Assembly: GCF_014189855.1 (NCBI RefSeq)
Contig: NZ_BJFN01000007.1
Location: 62,001 to 126,000 of the forward strand
Source of the DNA: Buttiauxella sp. A111
Lineage (GTDB): Bacteria > Pseudomonadota > Gammaproteobacteria > Enterobacterales > Enterobacteriaceae
Reading direction: 5' to 3'
DNA: 64,000 nucleotides
Positions 46,554 to 56,506 of the stretch are shown here, one piece after another. The notes beneath the pieces are model-generated. The model saw only the letters and a program-made list of their open reading frames with translations. It was not told the DNA's origin and made no database searches. How positions within the stretch are numbered: the first letter of the stretch is position 1; every line of letters begins with the position of its first letter. The position numbers and the translations under genes were made by a program.

Positions 46554-47921
46554 TTAAGCTTTAACGCTTTTCAGGTTCTGTTGTTTAATGAAGTAACCAA
46601 TACCCAGAATCACGATCCACACCGGAATCAGCCACACAGAGATGGCCATGCCCGGGGTGATTGCCATAATGACGAGAACAGCCGCCATAAACAGCAGGCA
46701 AACATAGTTACCCAACGGATAGAACAGGGCAGGGAACTTACTCTTAACACCTTGTTGTTGCTTAGCCTTGCGGAACTTAATGTGTGCCAGGCTAATCATC
46801 GCCCAGTTGATCACCAGAGCAGAAACCACCAATGCCATCAGCAGGCCAAAGGCTTCTGCCGGGGCAAAGTAGTTAATCAGTACACACAACGCGGTGAACA
46901 GTGCAGAAACCAGAATGGTATTTACCGGCACGCCGCGTTTATCCACTTTCTGGAACGCTTTTGGCGCGTTGCCTTGCTGGGCCAGACCAAACAGCATACG
47001 GCTGTTACAGTAAACACAGCTGTTATAAACAGACAGTGCAGCGGTCAGAACCACAACGTTAAGTGCGTTTGCTACGAAGGTGTCACCCAGTTCGTGGAAA
47101 ATCAGTACGAACGGGCTGGTATCAGCAGTCACGCGAGTCCATGGCATCAGAGACAGCAGAACAGCCAGTGAGCCCACATAGAAAATCAGAATACGATAGA
47201 TAACCTGGTTGGTCGCTTTAGGAATGCTGACTTCTGGGTTATCCGCTTCTGCAGCAGTAATACCGACCAGCTCAAGCCCGCCGAAGGAGAACATGATAAT
47301 CGCCATCATCATGACTAACCCGGTAAAGCCGTGTGGCAAGAATCCACCTTGCTCCCAAAGGTTACGAACAGTCGCTTGTGGGCCTGCATGGCCGCCAAAC
47401 AGCAACCAGGCGCCAAACACGATCATGGCAACGACGGCGATGACTTTAATGATAGCGAACCAAAACTCCATTTCACCGAACACTTTTACGTTAGTCAGGT
47501 TGATGGCATTGATCACGACAAAAAAGACGGCGGCAGAGGCCCAGGTTGGGATCTCGGGATACCAGAACTGGATGTACTTACCTACCGCAGTGAGCTCTGC
47601 CATCGCTACGAGTACATACAGCACCCAGTAGTTCCAGCCAGACGCAAAACCTGCAAATCCACCCCAGTATTTGTAAGCAAAGTGGCTAAAAGAACCCGCT
47701 ACAGGCTCCTCAACAACCATTTCACCCAACTGGCGCATGATCAGAAAGGCAATAAAACCTGCAATCGCGTAGCCAAGAATAATCCCCGGCCCGGCGGATT
47801 GGATGACAGACGCACTGCCCAAAAACAGCCCTGTTCCGATAGCTCCACCCAGCGCGATGAGCTGGATATGGCGGTTTTTAAGGCCGCGTTTCAGCGTGTC
47901 GCCTTGCTGTTGACCTTCCAT
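46554..47921 (-). CDS. aroP: Aromatic amino acid permease AroP
   Basis: AroP is the general proton symporter for phenylalanine, tyrosine and tryptophan, an APC-superfamily protein with 12 spans. The 455-residue protein (E. coli 457) starts MEGQQQGDTLKRGLKNRHIQ, followed by the first span with GGAIGTGLFLGSA, the substrate-backbone-binding glycine motif. In E. coli it is TyrR-repressed; I could not identify TyrR boxes with confidence upstream. PheP is a paralogue alternative, but the position next to pdhR favours AroP. Confidence 0.96.
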   Translation of the reverse strand: MEGQQQGDTLKRGLKNRHIQLIALGGAIGTGLFLGSASVIQSAGPGIILGYAIAGFIAFLIMRQLGEMVVEEPVAGSFSHFAYKYWGGFAGFASGWNYWVLYVLVAMAELTAVGKYIQFWYPEIPTWASAAVFFVVINAINLTNVKVFGEMEFWFAIIKVIAVVAMIVFGAWLLFGGHAGPQATVRNLWEQGGFLPHGFTGLVMMMAIIMFSFGGLELVGITAAEADNPEVSIPKATNQVIYRILIFYVGSLAVLLSLMPWTRVTADTSPFVLIFHELGDTFVANALNVVVLTAALSVYNSCVYCNSRMLFGLAQQGNAPKAFQKVDKRGVPVNTILVSALFTALCVLINYFAPAEAFGLLMALVVSALVINWAMISLAHIKFRKAKQQQGVKSKFPALFYPLGNYVCLLFMAAVLVIMAITPGMAISVWLIPVWIVILGIGYFIKQQNLKSVKA

Positions 47922-48424
47922 AATTTAACCTCGTGTGTGGTTATTTTCAGGGCGCTGACCGCGCCTCTGTAAGTTTGTAATTCCGCATTGTGTAGTAATT
48001 ATTTTACGGTTTTTAATTCCAGTATTTTGCGTAGTGGACTACCGCAGCGCAAAGAATAGTGGTAAGCGCAAATGTTTGCACCTGCTTTCTATTACTGGCG
48101 TGACCAGTTGAATAAAAAGAAAGCAGTTTGATTCCGTGCATCTCTTCTACTTCTGCAGTTATTTCTTCAGCCTAAGCGCAAACAGTGAATTAATATTCAT
48201 ATTTTAAACTGATGAATCGGTTCAATTTGCAAGAAAATCCATTTTTTACTGTTTCGTAAAAGTTAAATGCATCTGGGTGTGAGTAAATGTGACATTTGTG
48301 CAAAGTTACAACCTTGAAACATCATTTCTGTAATCTTGTTAAAATGTGCCGGGTTTAATGATTTCAATCAAAACCAATATGGACAGAAGGTGAATACTTT
48401 GTTACTTTAGCGTCAAGAATGTGA
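47922..48424. promoter_or_regulatory. aroP-pdhR divergent regulatory region
   Basis: About 580 bp separate the divergent aroP and pdhR starts. The sequence is AT-rich, with an inverted repeat TTTAC-N6-GTAAA near 48246-48261 of unknown meaning. No open frame of protein character is seen. The PdhR operator is at its right end. Confidence 0.5.
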
Positions 48425-48441
48425 AATTGGTCATACCAATT
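48425..48441. promoter_or_regulatory. PdhR operator
   Basis: AATTGGTCATACCAATT is a perfect palindrome around a single central base and matches the PdhR box ATTGGT-N3-ACCAAT. It lies about 65 bp upstream of pdhR, the autoregulatory site that controls the whole pdhR-aceEF-lpd operon in response to pyruvate. Confidence 0.95.
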
Positions 48442-48505
48442 GACTTTGCCCAGAATGATGTAATGTTTGAAGGGCATAAGCGCTAATGGCAGAGACAGGG
48501 AATAA

Positions 48506-49270
48506 ATGGCCTACAGCAAAATCCGCCAACCAAAACTATCCGATGTGATTGAGCAGCAGTTGGAGTTTCTCATCCTCGAGGGAACCTTGCGTCCCGGCGA
48601 AAAACTCCCACCAGAGCGTGAATTGGCAAAACAGTTCGACGTTTCTCGTCCTTCACTACGCGAGGCCATTCAGCGTCTCGAAGCGAAAGGGCTCCTGCTT
48701 CGTCGTCAGGGCGGCGGTACTTTTGTCCAAAACAGCCTTTGGCAAAGTTTAAGCGACCCGCTGGTCGAACTGTTGTCTGACCATCCTGAATCCCAGTTTG
48801 ATCTGCTTGAAACCCGCCATGCACTTGAAGGTATCGCTGCGTATTACGCTGCCTTGCGTGGTACGGACGAAGATCTCAAACGTATTGGCGACTGTCATTT
48901 AGCCATTCAAAAAGCACAAGAGTCCGGCGATCTGGATGCTGAATCCGATGCGGTCATGCAGTATCAAATTGCTGTAACCGAAGCCGCCCACAACGTGGTG
49001 CTACTACACTTGTTGCGCTGTATGTCACCGATGCTCGAACAAAACGTTCGTCAGAATTTTGAATTGCTCTATGCGCGCCGGGAAATGCTGGCGCAAGTGA
49101 GCAGCCATCGCGCCAGCATTTTTGCGGCGATTATGGCTCGCCAGCCGGAGCAGGCGCGCGAAGCGTCGCACCGTCACCTGGCATTTATTGAAGAAATATT
49201 GCTGGATCGCAGCCGCGAACAGAGTCGTCGAGAACGTTCTCTGCGGCGCTTACAGCAACGTAAGGAATGA
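48506..49270 (+). CDS. pdhR: Pyruvate-responsive repressor PdhR
   Basis: PdhR is a GntR/FadR-type repressor of the pyruvate dehydrogenase operon, released by pyruvate. It has 254 residues, as in E. coli. The winged helix at about residues 10-75 contains [20 protein letters not shown] and [17 protein letters not shown], followed by the all-helical FCD effector domain. The perfect PdhR box upstream supports autoregulation. A weak hairpin follows before aceE. Confidence 0.97.
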   Translation: MAYSKIRQPKLSDVIEQQLEFLILEGTLRPGEKLPPERELAKQFDVSRPSLREAIQRLEAKGLLLRRQGGGTFVQNSLWQSLSDPLVELLSDHPESQFDLLETRHALEGIAAYYAALRGTDEDLKRIGDCHLAIQKAQESGDLDAESDAVMQYQIAVTEAAHNVVLLHLLRCMSPMLEQNVRQNFELLYARREMLAQVSSHRASIFAAIMARQPEQAREASHRHLAFIEEILLDRSREQSRRERSLRRLQQRKE

Positions 49271-49294
49271 GAACCTGAAATTTCTGGTTCTTTT
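49270..49294 (+). terminator. Weak hairpin after pdhR
   Basis: AGAACC pairs with GGTTCT (about 6 bp), with an AT-rich interior and TTTT after. It may lower, not stop, transcription into aceE, as the genes form one regulated operon in relatives. Confidence 0.45.
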
Positions 49295-49420
49295 AAGCGC
49301 CACTAATTTAGAGCGCGGCAACTAAACGCAGAACCTGTCTTATTGTGTTTTTTCAAGGAAAGCACAATTAGACAGGTTCCAGATAATCAACGTATTAGAC
49401 ACAGATAAGGAATACCACCC

Positions 49421-52084
49421 ATGTCAGAACGTTTCCCAAATGACGTGGATCCGATCGAAACTCGCGACTGGCAACAGGCGATCGAATCGGTCATCCGTGA
49501 AGAAGGTGTTGAGCGCGCACAGTACCTGATTGATCAGTTACTGAGCGAAGCCCGTAAAGGTGGAGTAAAAGTTGCAGAAGGTTCTGCTGCCCGCCAGTAC
49601 GTAAACTCCATCGCCGTTGAAGATGAACCGGAATACCCGGGGAATCTGGAGCTGGAACGCCGTATTCGTTCTGCTATCCGTTGGAATGCCATCATGACTG
49701 TCCTGCGTGCGTCTAAAAAAGACCTCGATCTGGGCGGCCATATGTCCTCTTTCCAGTCTTCTGCAACCGTGTATGACGTGTGTTTCAACCACTTCTTCCG
49801 CGCTCGCAATGCAAAAGATGGCGGCGATCTGGTGTACTTCCAGGGCCACATCTCCCCAGGCGTTTACGCACGTGCTTTCCTTGAAGGCCGCCTGACTGAA
49901 GAGCAGATGAACAATTTCCGTCAGGAAGTTCACGGTAATGGTCTGTCCTCTTACCCGCACCCGAAATTGATGCCAGAATTCTGGCAGTTCCCGACCGTAT
50001 CTATGGGTCTGGGTCCAATCGGTGCAATCTATCAGGCTAAATTCCAGAAATACCTGGAACACCGTGGTCTGAAAGACACTTCCGCACAGCGCGTTTACGC
50101 GTTCCTGGGCGATGGTGAGATGGATGAGCCAGAATCCAAAGGTGCGATCACTATCGCAACCCGTGAAAAACTAGATAACCTGTGCTTCATCATCAACTGT
50201 AACCTCCAGCGTCTGGATGGCCCAGTAACCGGTAACGGCAAAATCATTAACGAACTGGAAGGTATCTTCGCGGGTGCTGGCTGGAACGTTATCAAAGTGA
50301 TTTGGGGCTCTCGTTGGGATGCTCTGCTGCGTAAAGATACCAGCGGTAAACTGTTGCAGTTGATGGGCGAAACCGTTGACGGTGACTACCAGACCTTCAA
50401 ATCCAAAAATGGCGCTTACGTTCGTGAGCACTTCTTCGGTCGTTATCCAGAAACTGCTGCACTGGTTAAAGATATGTCCGACGATGAGATTTGGGCTCTG
50501 AACCGTGGCGGCCACGATCCGAAGAAAATCTACGCTGCACTGAAAAATGCACAAGAAACCAAAGGCAAGGCAACTGTCATCCTGGCTCATACCGTTAAAG
50601 GTTATGGCATGGGTGAAACTGCCGAAGGTAAAAACATCGCTCACCAGGTTAAGAAAATGAACATGGACGGCGTACGCTATGTGCGTGACCGTTTCAATGT
50701 GCCGGTGACCGATGCTGAAATCGAAAAACTGCCATACATTAAGTTCGAAGAAGGCAGCGAAGAGTACAAATACCTGCATGGCCAGCGTGAAAAACTGAAC
50801 GGCTACCTGCCGAGCCGCCTGCCAAAATTCACCGAGAAACTGGATCTGCCTACCCTGGCTGACTTCAGCTCTCTGTTAGAAGAGCAGAACAAAGAGATCT
50901 CCACCACTATCGCTTTCGTTCGTGCCCTGAACGTGATGCTGAAGAACCCGTCTATCAAAGACCGTCTGGTTCCAATCATTGCCGATGAAGCGCGTACTTT
51001 CGGTATGGAAGGTCTGTTCCGTCAGATCGGTATTTACAGCCCGAACGGCCAGCAGTACACCCCGCAGGACCGTGAGCAGGTTGCATACTATAAAGAAGAC
51101 GAGAAAGGTCAGATCCTGCAAGAAGGTATCAACGAGCTGGGCGCAGGTTCATCCTGGCTGGCTGCTGCGACCTCTTACAGCACCAACGATCTGCCAATGA
51201 TCCCGTTCTACATCTACTACTCCATGTTCGGTTTCCAACGTATTGGCGACCTGTGCTGGGCAGCGGGTGACCAACAGGCGCGTGGCTTCCTGGTCGGCGG
51301 TACTTCCGGTCGTACCACACTGAACGGTGAAGGTCTGCAGCACGAAGATGGCCATAGCCATATTCAGTCTCTGACTATTCCTAACTGTATCTCTTATGAC
51401 CCGTCTTACGCGTACGAAGTGGCTGTCATCATGCATGACGGTCTGGTGCGTATGTACGGTGAAGCGCAAGAGAACATTTATTACTACATCACCACGCTGA
51501 ACGAAAACTACCACATGCCAGCCATGCCACAAGGCGCGGAAGAAGGCATCCGTAAAGGTATCTACAAACTGGAAACAGTTGCAGGTAGCAAAGGTAAAGT
51601 TCAACTGCTGGGCTCCGGTTCTATCCTGCGTCACGTCCGTGAAGCAGCGCAGATTCTGGCGAACGATTACGGTGTCGGTTCCGATGTGTACAGCGTGACT
51701 TCCTTCACTGAACTGGCGCGTGATGGCCAGGATTGTGAGCGTTGGAACATGCTGCACCCACTGGAAACTCCGCGCGTTCCTTACATCGCTCAGGTGATGA
51801 ACGACGCTCCTGCAGTGGCATCTACTGACTATATGAAACTGTTCGCCGAGCAGGTTCGTACTTATGTACCGGCTGATGATTACCGCGTACTGGGTACCGA
51901 CGGCTTCGGTCGCTCTGACAGCCGTGAAAACCTGCGTCACCACTTCGAAGTGGACGCATCTTACGTGGTTGTTGCAGCACTTGGCGAACTGGCTAAACGT
52001 GGCGAAATCGATAAGAAAGTGGTGGCTGACGCTATCACCAAATTCAACATCGATGCAGATAAAGTCAACCCGCGTCTGGCATAA
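49421..52084 (+). CDS. aceE: Pyruvate dehydrogenase E1 component AceE
   Basis: AceE is the thiamine-diphosphate homodimeric E1 that decarboxylates pyruvate and acetylates the AceF lipoyl groups. The 887 residues equal E. coli. The ThDP/Mg motif runs from GDGEMDEPESKGAI to FIINCNLQ near residues 230-262. The N-terminal SERFPNDVDPIETRDW stretch is the E2-binding region, and the C-terminal transketolase-like domain is intact. aceF follows after 15 bp. Confidence 0.99.
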   Translation: MSERFPNDVDPIETRDWQQAIESVIREEGVERAQYLIDQLLSEARKGGVKVAEGSAARQYVNSIAVEDEPEYPGNLELERRIRSAIRWNAIMTVLRASKKDLDLGGHMSSFQSSATVYDVCFNHFFRARNAKDGGDLVYFQGHISPGVYARAFLEGRLTEEQMNNFRQEVHGNGLSSYPHPKLMPEFWQFPTVSMGLGPIGAIYQAKFQKYLEHRGLKDTSAQRVYAFLGDGEMDEPESKGAITIATREKLDNLCFIINCNLQRLDGPVTGNGKIINELEGIFAGAGWNVIKVIWGSRWDALLRKDTSGKLLQLMGETVDGDYQTFKSKNGAYVREHFFGRYPETAALVKDMSDDEIWALNRGGHDPKKIYAALKNAQETKGKATVILAHTVKGYGMGETAEGKNIAHQVKKMNMDGVRYVRDRFNVPVTDAEIEKLPYIKFEEGSEEYKYLHGQREKLNGYLPSRLPKFTEKLDLPTLADFSSLLEEQNKEISTTIAFVRALNVMLKNPSIKDRLVPIIADEARTFGMEGLFRQIGIYSPNGQQYTPQDREQVAYYKEDEKGQILQEGINELGAGSSWLAAATSYSTNDLPMIPFYIYYSMFGFQRIGDLCWAAGDQQARGFLVGGTSGRTTLNGEGLQHEDGHSHIQSLTIPNCISYDPSYAYEVAVIMHDGLVRMYGEAQENIYYYITTLNENYHMPAMPQGAEEGIRKGIYKLETVAGSKGKVQLLGSGSILRHVREAAQILANDYGVGSDVYSVTSFTELARDGQDCERWNMLHPLETPRVPYIAQVMNDAPAVASTDYMKLFAEQVRTYVPADDYRVLGTDGFGRSDSRENLRHHFEVDASYVVVAALGELAKRGEIDKKVVADAITKFNIDADKVNPRLA

Positions 52085-52099
52085 GAGGTAAAGAATAAA

Positions 52100-53971
52100 A
52101 TGGCTATCGAAATCAACGTACCGGACATTGGTGCAGACGAAGTTGAAGTCACCGAAATCATGGTGAAAGTGGGCGATAAGGTTGAAGTTGACCAGTCCAT
52201 CATCTCCGTGGAAGGTGATAAGGCTTCAATGGAAGTTCCTTCTCCGCAAGCAGGTGTGGTCAAAGAGATCAAAGTTGCGGTAGGTGACAAAGTTGAAACC
52301 GGCAAACTGGTTATGATTTTCGAATCCGCCGAAGGTGCCGCGCAAGCGGCTCCTGTTCAGGCAGAAGAGAAGAAAGAAGCAGCGCCAGCGGCCGCTCCTG
52401 TGGCTGCCGCGGCCAAAGAAGTGAACGTACCAGACATCGGCGGTGACGAAGTTGAAGTGACCGAGATCATGGTTAAAGTGGGCGACACCGTTGCCGCTGA
52501 ACAATCCCTGATCACTGTAGAAGGCGATAAAGCTTCTATGGAAGTCCCGGCTCCGTTCGCGGGTGTGGTTAAAGAAATCAAAATCAATACTGGTGACAAA
52601 GTGTCTACCGGTTCCCTGATTATGGTCTTTGAAGTGGCGGGTGCTGCACCAGCTGCCGCTCCGGCACAGGCTTCGGCTCCAGCTGCACCAGCGGCATCAG
52701 CTGCTAAAGAAGTTAATGTTCCAGACATCGGCGGTGACGAAGTTGAAGTGACTGAAGTGATGGTTAAAGTGGGCGATAAAGTGGCCGCTGAACAATCACT
52801 GATCACCGTAGAAGGCGACAAAGCTTCTATGGAAGTCCCGGCTCCGTTCGCGGGTGTGGTTAAAGAAATCAAAATCAAAGCGGGCGACAAAGTGTCTACC
52901 GGTTCTCTGATTATGGTCTTTGAAGTGGAAGGTGCTGCACCAGCTCCTGCCGCTAAGCAAGAAGCAGCAGCTCCGGCTCCTGCAGCACAAAAACCAGCGG
53001 CAGCGCAAGCTCAGGCTTCTGGTAAAACTGAATTCGCTGAAAACGATGCTTACGTTCACGCAACTCCACTGATTCGCCGCCTGGCGCGTGAATTCGGTGT
53101 GAACCTGGCGAAAGTGAAAGGGACTGGCCGTAAAGGTCGTATCCTGCGCGAAGACGTTCAGGCTTACGTGAAAGACGCGGTTAAGCGTGCTGAATCTGCA
53201 CCTGCTGCTGCAACCGGCGGCGGTCTGCCTGGTATGCTGCCATGGCCGAAAGTGGACTTCAGCAAGTTTGGTGAAATCGAAGAAGTTGAACTGGGCCGCA
53301 TTCAGAAAATCTCTGGTGCTAACCTGAGCCGTAACTGGGTGATGATCCCGCACGTTACGCACTTCGACAAAACGGATATCACTGAGCTGGAAGCGTTCCG
53401 TAAACAGCAGAACGTAGAAGCTGAGAAGAAGAAACTGGGCGTTAAAATCACGCCAGTGGTCTTCATCATGAAGGCTGTTGCTGCCGCGCTTGAGCAAATG
53501 CCACGCTTCAACAGTTCTCTGTCCGAAGATGGTCAGAAGCTGACGCTGAAAAAATACATCAACATCGGTGTTGCGGTTGATACGCCAAACGGTCTGGTTG
53601 TTCCTGTCTTCAAAGACGTGAACAAGAAAGGCATCGTTGAGCTGTCTCACGAACTGATGGCTATCTCCAAGAAAGCTCGCGATGGCAAGCTGACTGCTGG
53701 CGAAATGCAGGGCGGTTGCTTCACTATCTCAAGCCTGGGTGGTATCGGGACGACTCACTTCGCGCCAATCGTTAACGCGCCAGAAGTGGCAATCCTGGGT
53801 GTCTCCAAGTCTTCTATGGAGCCAGTCTGGAATGGTAAAGAGTTCACGCCGCGTCTGATGATGCCAATGTCTCTTTCCTTCGACCACCGCGTGATTGACG
53901 GTGCTGATGGTGCGCGCTTTATCACCATCATCAACAACATGCTGGCCGACATTCGCCGCCTGGTGATGTAA
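52100..53971 (+). CDS. aceF: Pyruvate dehydrogenase E2 (dihydrolipoamide acetyltransferase) AceF
   Basis: AceF forms the core of the pyruvate dehydrogenase complex and transfers acetyl groups to CoA. The 623-residue protein (E. coli 630) has three N-terminal lipoyl domains, each with the lipoylated lysine in [10 protein letters not shown], separated by Ala/Pro-rich swinging linkers. They are followed by the peripheral subunit-binding domain ([20 protein letters not shown]) and the catalytic domain ending [15 protein letters not shown]. Lipoyl domains 2 and 3 share a 59-bp identical stretch, suggesting recent homogenisation. A terminator follows. Confidence 0.99.
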   Translation: MAIEINVPDIGADEVEVTEIMVKVGDKVEVDQSIISVEGDKASMEVPSPQAGVVKEIKVAVGDKVETGKLVMIFESAEGAAQAAPVQAEEKKEAAPAAAPVAAAAKEVNVPDIGGDEVEVTEIMVKVGDTVAAEQSLITVEGDKASMEVPAPFAGVVKEIKINTGDKVSTGSLIMVFEVAGAAPAAAPAQASAPAAPAASAAKEVNVPDIGGDEVEVTEVMVKVGDKVAAEQSLITVEGDKASMEVPAPFAGVVKEIKIKAGDKVSTGSLIMVFEVEGAAPAPAAKQEAAAPAPAAQKPAAAQAQASGKTEFAENDAYVHATPLIRRLAREFGVNLAKVKGTGRKGRILREDVQAYVKDAVKRAESAPAAATGGGLPGMLPWPKVDFSKFGEIEEVELGRIQKISGANLSRNWVMIPHVTHFDKTDITELEAFRKQQNVEAEKKKLGVKITPVVFIMKAVAAALEQMPRFNSSLSEDGQKLTLKKYINIGVAVDTPNGLVVPVFKDVNKKGIVELSHELMAISKKARDGKLTAGEMQGGCFTISSLGGIGTTHFAPIVNAPEVAILGVSKSSMEPVWNGKEFTPRLMMPMSLSFDHRVIDGADGARFITIINNMLADIRRLVM

Positions 53972-53978
53972 GTCAAAA

Positions 53979-54003
53979 AGCCGGCCAATCGGTCGGCTTT
54001 TTT
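53979..54003 (+). terminator. aceEF terminator
   Basis: A stem AGCCGGCC/GGTCGGCT (one G-T pair, AAT(C) loop) is followed by six T residues, 8 bp after the aceF stop. lpd can then be expressed from read-through and its own promoter. Confidence 0.88.
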
Positions 54004-54172
54004 CTGGTAATCTCATGATGCTGTTTGAGATTATCAGGTGCCAAATACAAATCGTTTGCCGTTTGTTGTTTCAAATTTGTTAACAATTTTGTAAACTGCG
54101 GGCGGATAGAACGTCCCGGTGGCAATGGGCGTTAAAGACCAGGGACCGCCGGAAATAAATTAAGAGGTCATG
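54004..54172 (+). promoter_or_regulatory. lpd upstream promoter region
   Basis: The aceF-lpd gap contains a perfect 10-bp palindrome TTGTTAACAA (54077-54086) within an AT-rich segment. The sequence matches the general form of the E. coli lpd promoter region, which lets lpd serve other 2-oxoacid dehydrogenases independently. Exact -35 and -10 elements were not assigned. Confidence 0.5.
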
Positions 54173-55597
54173 ATGAGTACTGAAATCAAAACTCAGGTCG
54201 TCGTACTTGGGGCAGGCCCGGCAGGTTACTCTGCTGCATTCCGTTGCGCTGATTTAGGTCTGGAGACCGTCATTGTAGAGCGTTACAGCACCCTTGGTGG
54301 TGTTTGTCTGAACGTTGGCTGTATCCCTTCTAAAGCCCTGCTGCACGTTGCTAAAGTTATCGAAGAAGCGAAAGCTTTAGCTGAGCATGGCATTGTTTTC
54401 GGCGAGCCGAAAACTGACATCGACAAAATCCGTACCTGGAAAGAAAAGGTTATCAACCAGTTGACTGGTGGCCTGGCGGGTATGGCGAAAGGTCGTAAAG
54501 TTAAAGTGGTGAACGGCCTGGGTAAATTTACCGGTGCTAACACCTTAGTTGTTGAAGGCGAAAATGGTCCAACGACCATCACCTTTGATAACGCCATTAT
54601 CGCAGCGGGTTCCCGTCCGATCGAACTTCCATTCATTCCGCATGAAGATCCACGCGTATGGGATTCTACCGACGCACTGGAACTGAAAACCGTTCCGAAA
54701 CGCCTGCTGGTCATGGGTGGCGGTATCATCGGTCTGGAAATGGGTACCGTGTACCATGCGCTGGGTTCAGATATTGACGTGGTTGAAATGTTTGACCAGG
54801 TTATCCCGGCTGCCGACAAAGACGTGGTGAAAGTGTTCACCAAACGTATCAGCAAGCAATTCAACCTGATGCTGGAAACCAAAGTGACTGCGGTTGAAGC
54901 CAAAGAAGATGGCATCTACGTCACTATGGAAGGCAAAAAAGCCCCAGCAGAACCACAGCGTTACGATGCGGTTCTGGTTGCAATCGGCCGTGTACCTAAC
55001 GGTAAACTGCTGGATGCAGGCGCTGCTGGCGTTGAAGTTGATGACCGTGGCTTCATCCGTACCGATAAGCAAATGCGCACTAACGTGCCGCACATCTATG
55101 CAATCGGCGACATCGTGGGCCAGCCAATGCTTGCGCACAAAGGTGTTCACGAAGGTCACGTTGCCGCTGAAGTTATCGCTGGCATGAAGCACTACTTCGA
55201 CCCGAAAGTGATTCCTTCAATCGCCTATACCGAACCAGAAGTTGCATGGGTGGGTCTGACCGAGAAAGAAGCGAAAGAAAAAGGCATCAGCTACGAAACC
55301 GCCACCTTCCCGTGGGCTGCTTCTGGCCGTGCTATCGCTTCAGATTGCGCAGACGGTATGACCAAGCTGATTTTCGACAAAGAAACTCACCGTGTTATCG
55401 GTGGTGCGATTGTCGGTACTAACGGCGGTGAGCTGTTGGGCGAAATCGGTCTGGCTATCGAAATGGGTTGTGACGCAGAAGATATCGCGCTCACTATCCA
55501 CGCGCACCCGACTCTGCACGAGTCAGTAGGTCTGGCTGCTGAGATCTTCGAAGGTAGCATCACCGACCTGCCAAACCCGAAAGCGAAAAAGAAGTAA
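54173..55597 (+). CDS. lpd: Dihydrolipoamide dehydrogenase Lpd
   Basis: Lpd is the FAD-dependent E3 shared by pyruvate and 2-oxoglutarate dehydrogenases and the glycine cleavage system. Starting at the second of two adjacent ATGs (MSTEIKTQVV) gives 474 residues. The FAD motif is GAGPAG (residues 13-18), the redox-active disulphide is Cys45/Cys50 in CLNVGC, the NAD motif is GGGIIGLEMG, and the C-terminal HAHPTLHESVG carries the catalytic His-Glu pair. Confidence 0.98.
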   Translation: MSTEIKTQVVVLGAGPAGYSAAFRCADLGLETVIVERYSTLGGVCLNVGCIPSKALLHVAKVIEEAKALAEHGIVFGEPKTDIDKIRTWKEKVINQLTGGLAGMAKGRKVKVVNGLGKFTGANTLVVEGENGPTTITFDNAIIAAGSRPIELPFIPHEDPRVWDSTDALELKTVPKRLLVMGGGIIGLEMGTVYHALGSDIDVVEMFDQVIPAADKDVVKVFTKRISKQFNLMLETKVTAVEAKEDGIYVTMEGKKAPAEPQRYDAVLVAIGRVPNGKLLDAGAAGVEVDDRGFIRTDKQMRTNVPHIYAIGDIVGQPMLAHKGVHEGHVAAEVIAGMKHYFDPKVIPSIAYTEPEVAWVGLTEKEAKEKGISYETATFPWAASGRAIASDCADGMTKLIFDKETHRVIGGAIVGTNGGELLGEIGLAIEMGCDAEDIALTIHAHPTLHESVGLAAEIFEGSITDLPNPKAKKK

Positions 55598-55612
55598 TCG
55601 CTTGATGGTAAT

Positions 55613-55640
55613 AAAAAAAGCGGCTTAGGCCGCTTTTTTT
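55613..55640. terminator. Bidirectional terminator between lpd and the DUF2950 gene
   Basis: AGCGGC/GCCGCT with a TTAG loop is flanked by seven A and seven T residues, so it works in both directions. It lies between the stops of lpd and the convergent DUF2950 gene. Confidence 0.92.
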
Positions 55641-55646
55641 ATTGGG

Positions 55647-56495
55647 TTATTGCTGCTCTTCTTCCCAGCTTTTATCTGGGTTGAAATGTTTTATCTCATT
55701 CACTTTTTCAGCCGTTTGCTCACCCAAATCCTTCTGATAAACCGCCCCCTGGTTATTTACCATAAAGGTAGTGACACCCGTTTCCCCATACTCGACAGGC
55801 CAGGCAATTAACGCAAAGCCGTCTACCATTTTCCCGTCTGAAATATAGTTTTTCTCACCACCCGGTGCGTCTGGGCCTTGAGCTGTAAGAATACGGAAGT
55901 GATAACCGTGATACCCCATGCCAGGTTGCGCAGGGCTGAAGCCTGGACCGAGCGGGCTGGGCGCTTCACCCGGAGTGACTGGCCAGTACAAACCGTCTTT
56001 CTTACCTTCGCTACTGACAAATTTTTGTGCGTATTGCTGATCGAGCTGATAGTAATCTTGCTGAGCCGCCACATAGGCATCTATCGCCTGAATCGCAGAC
56101 AGTTCGTTAAGGCCAATGGTGCGCGTGAGAATTTCATCCGCAGCCTTCTGCATATCGAAGTGCCAGCCCGCATCCGTTTTCACTATCGGGATAGGCAATT
56201 GCCAGTTTTCTTGCCCAACATTCAGATGCGCAGTTTCCTCTTTCTGCTCGATTTTATGACTCACTTTCCAGTCACGAATAAAACGCGCTACCGCTTCAGG
56301 ATCGGCTTTGTCATCAGGAAGATACTGCCGCCAGTTATCGCCAAGTACCTTGGTCAGTGCGGCTTCATCCTGGTTAATAACGGCATTCGCAAATGTGGTG
56401 GCTGCCAGTTCAGGTGTGGTGAACAGTTGCTGTGCCTGCACAAAGGCAGGCAGCATAAGCATTACTAATGCACTTAACTTCATACGATTTTTCAT
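55647..56495 (-). CDS. DUF2950 family exported protein
   Basis: The 282-residue protein has a signal peptide (MKNRMKLSALVMLMLPAFVQA) and the DUF2950 pattern, including SPLGPGFSPAQPGMGYHGYHFRIL in pieces and WPVEYGETGVTTFMVN near the C-terminus. The function of DUF2950 is unknown. It starts 11 bp after the yacH stop with a strong GGAGG, so it is translated from the same message. E. coli K-12 has yacH but not this partner here. Periplasmic location is inferred from the signal peptide. Confidence 0.85.
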   Translation of the reverse strand: MKNRMKLSALVMLMLPAFVQAQQLFTTPELAATTFANAVINQDEAALTKVLGDNWRQYLPDDKADPEAVARFIRDWKVSHKIEQKEETAHLNVGQENWQLPIPIVKTDAGWHFDMQKAADEILTRTIGLNELSAIQAIDAYVAAQQDYYQLDQQYAQKFVSSEGKKDGLYWPVTPGEAPSPLGPGFSPAQPGMGYHGYHFRILTAQGPDAPGGEKNYISDGKMVDGFALIAWPVEYGETGVTTFMVNNQGAVYQKDLGEQTAEKVNEIKHFNPDKSWEEEQQ

Positions 56496-56506
56496 GATGC
56501 CTCCTT

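Noticed and set aside
48246-48261. TTTAC-N6-GTAAA inverted repeat between aroP and pdhR as a TyrR box
   Set aside because: TyrR boxes read TGTAAA-N6-TTTACA; here the half-sites face the opposite way, so the match is not accepted.
52190-52930. Regularly spaced near-identical repeats resembling an array
   Set aside because: They are the three lipoyl-domain coding repeats of aceF, in frame and about 290-300 bp apart, not a CRISPR array or mobile element.
52796-53650. 284-codon ORF antisense to aceF, and similar frames opposite aceE
   Set aside because: Antisense shadows produced by strong codon bias; no start signals or domains.
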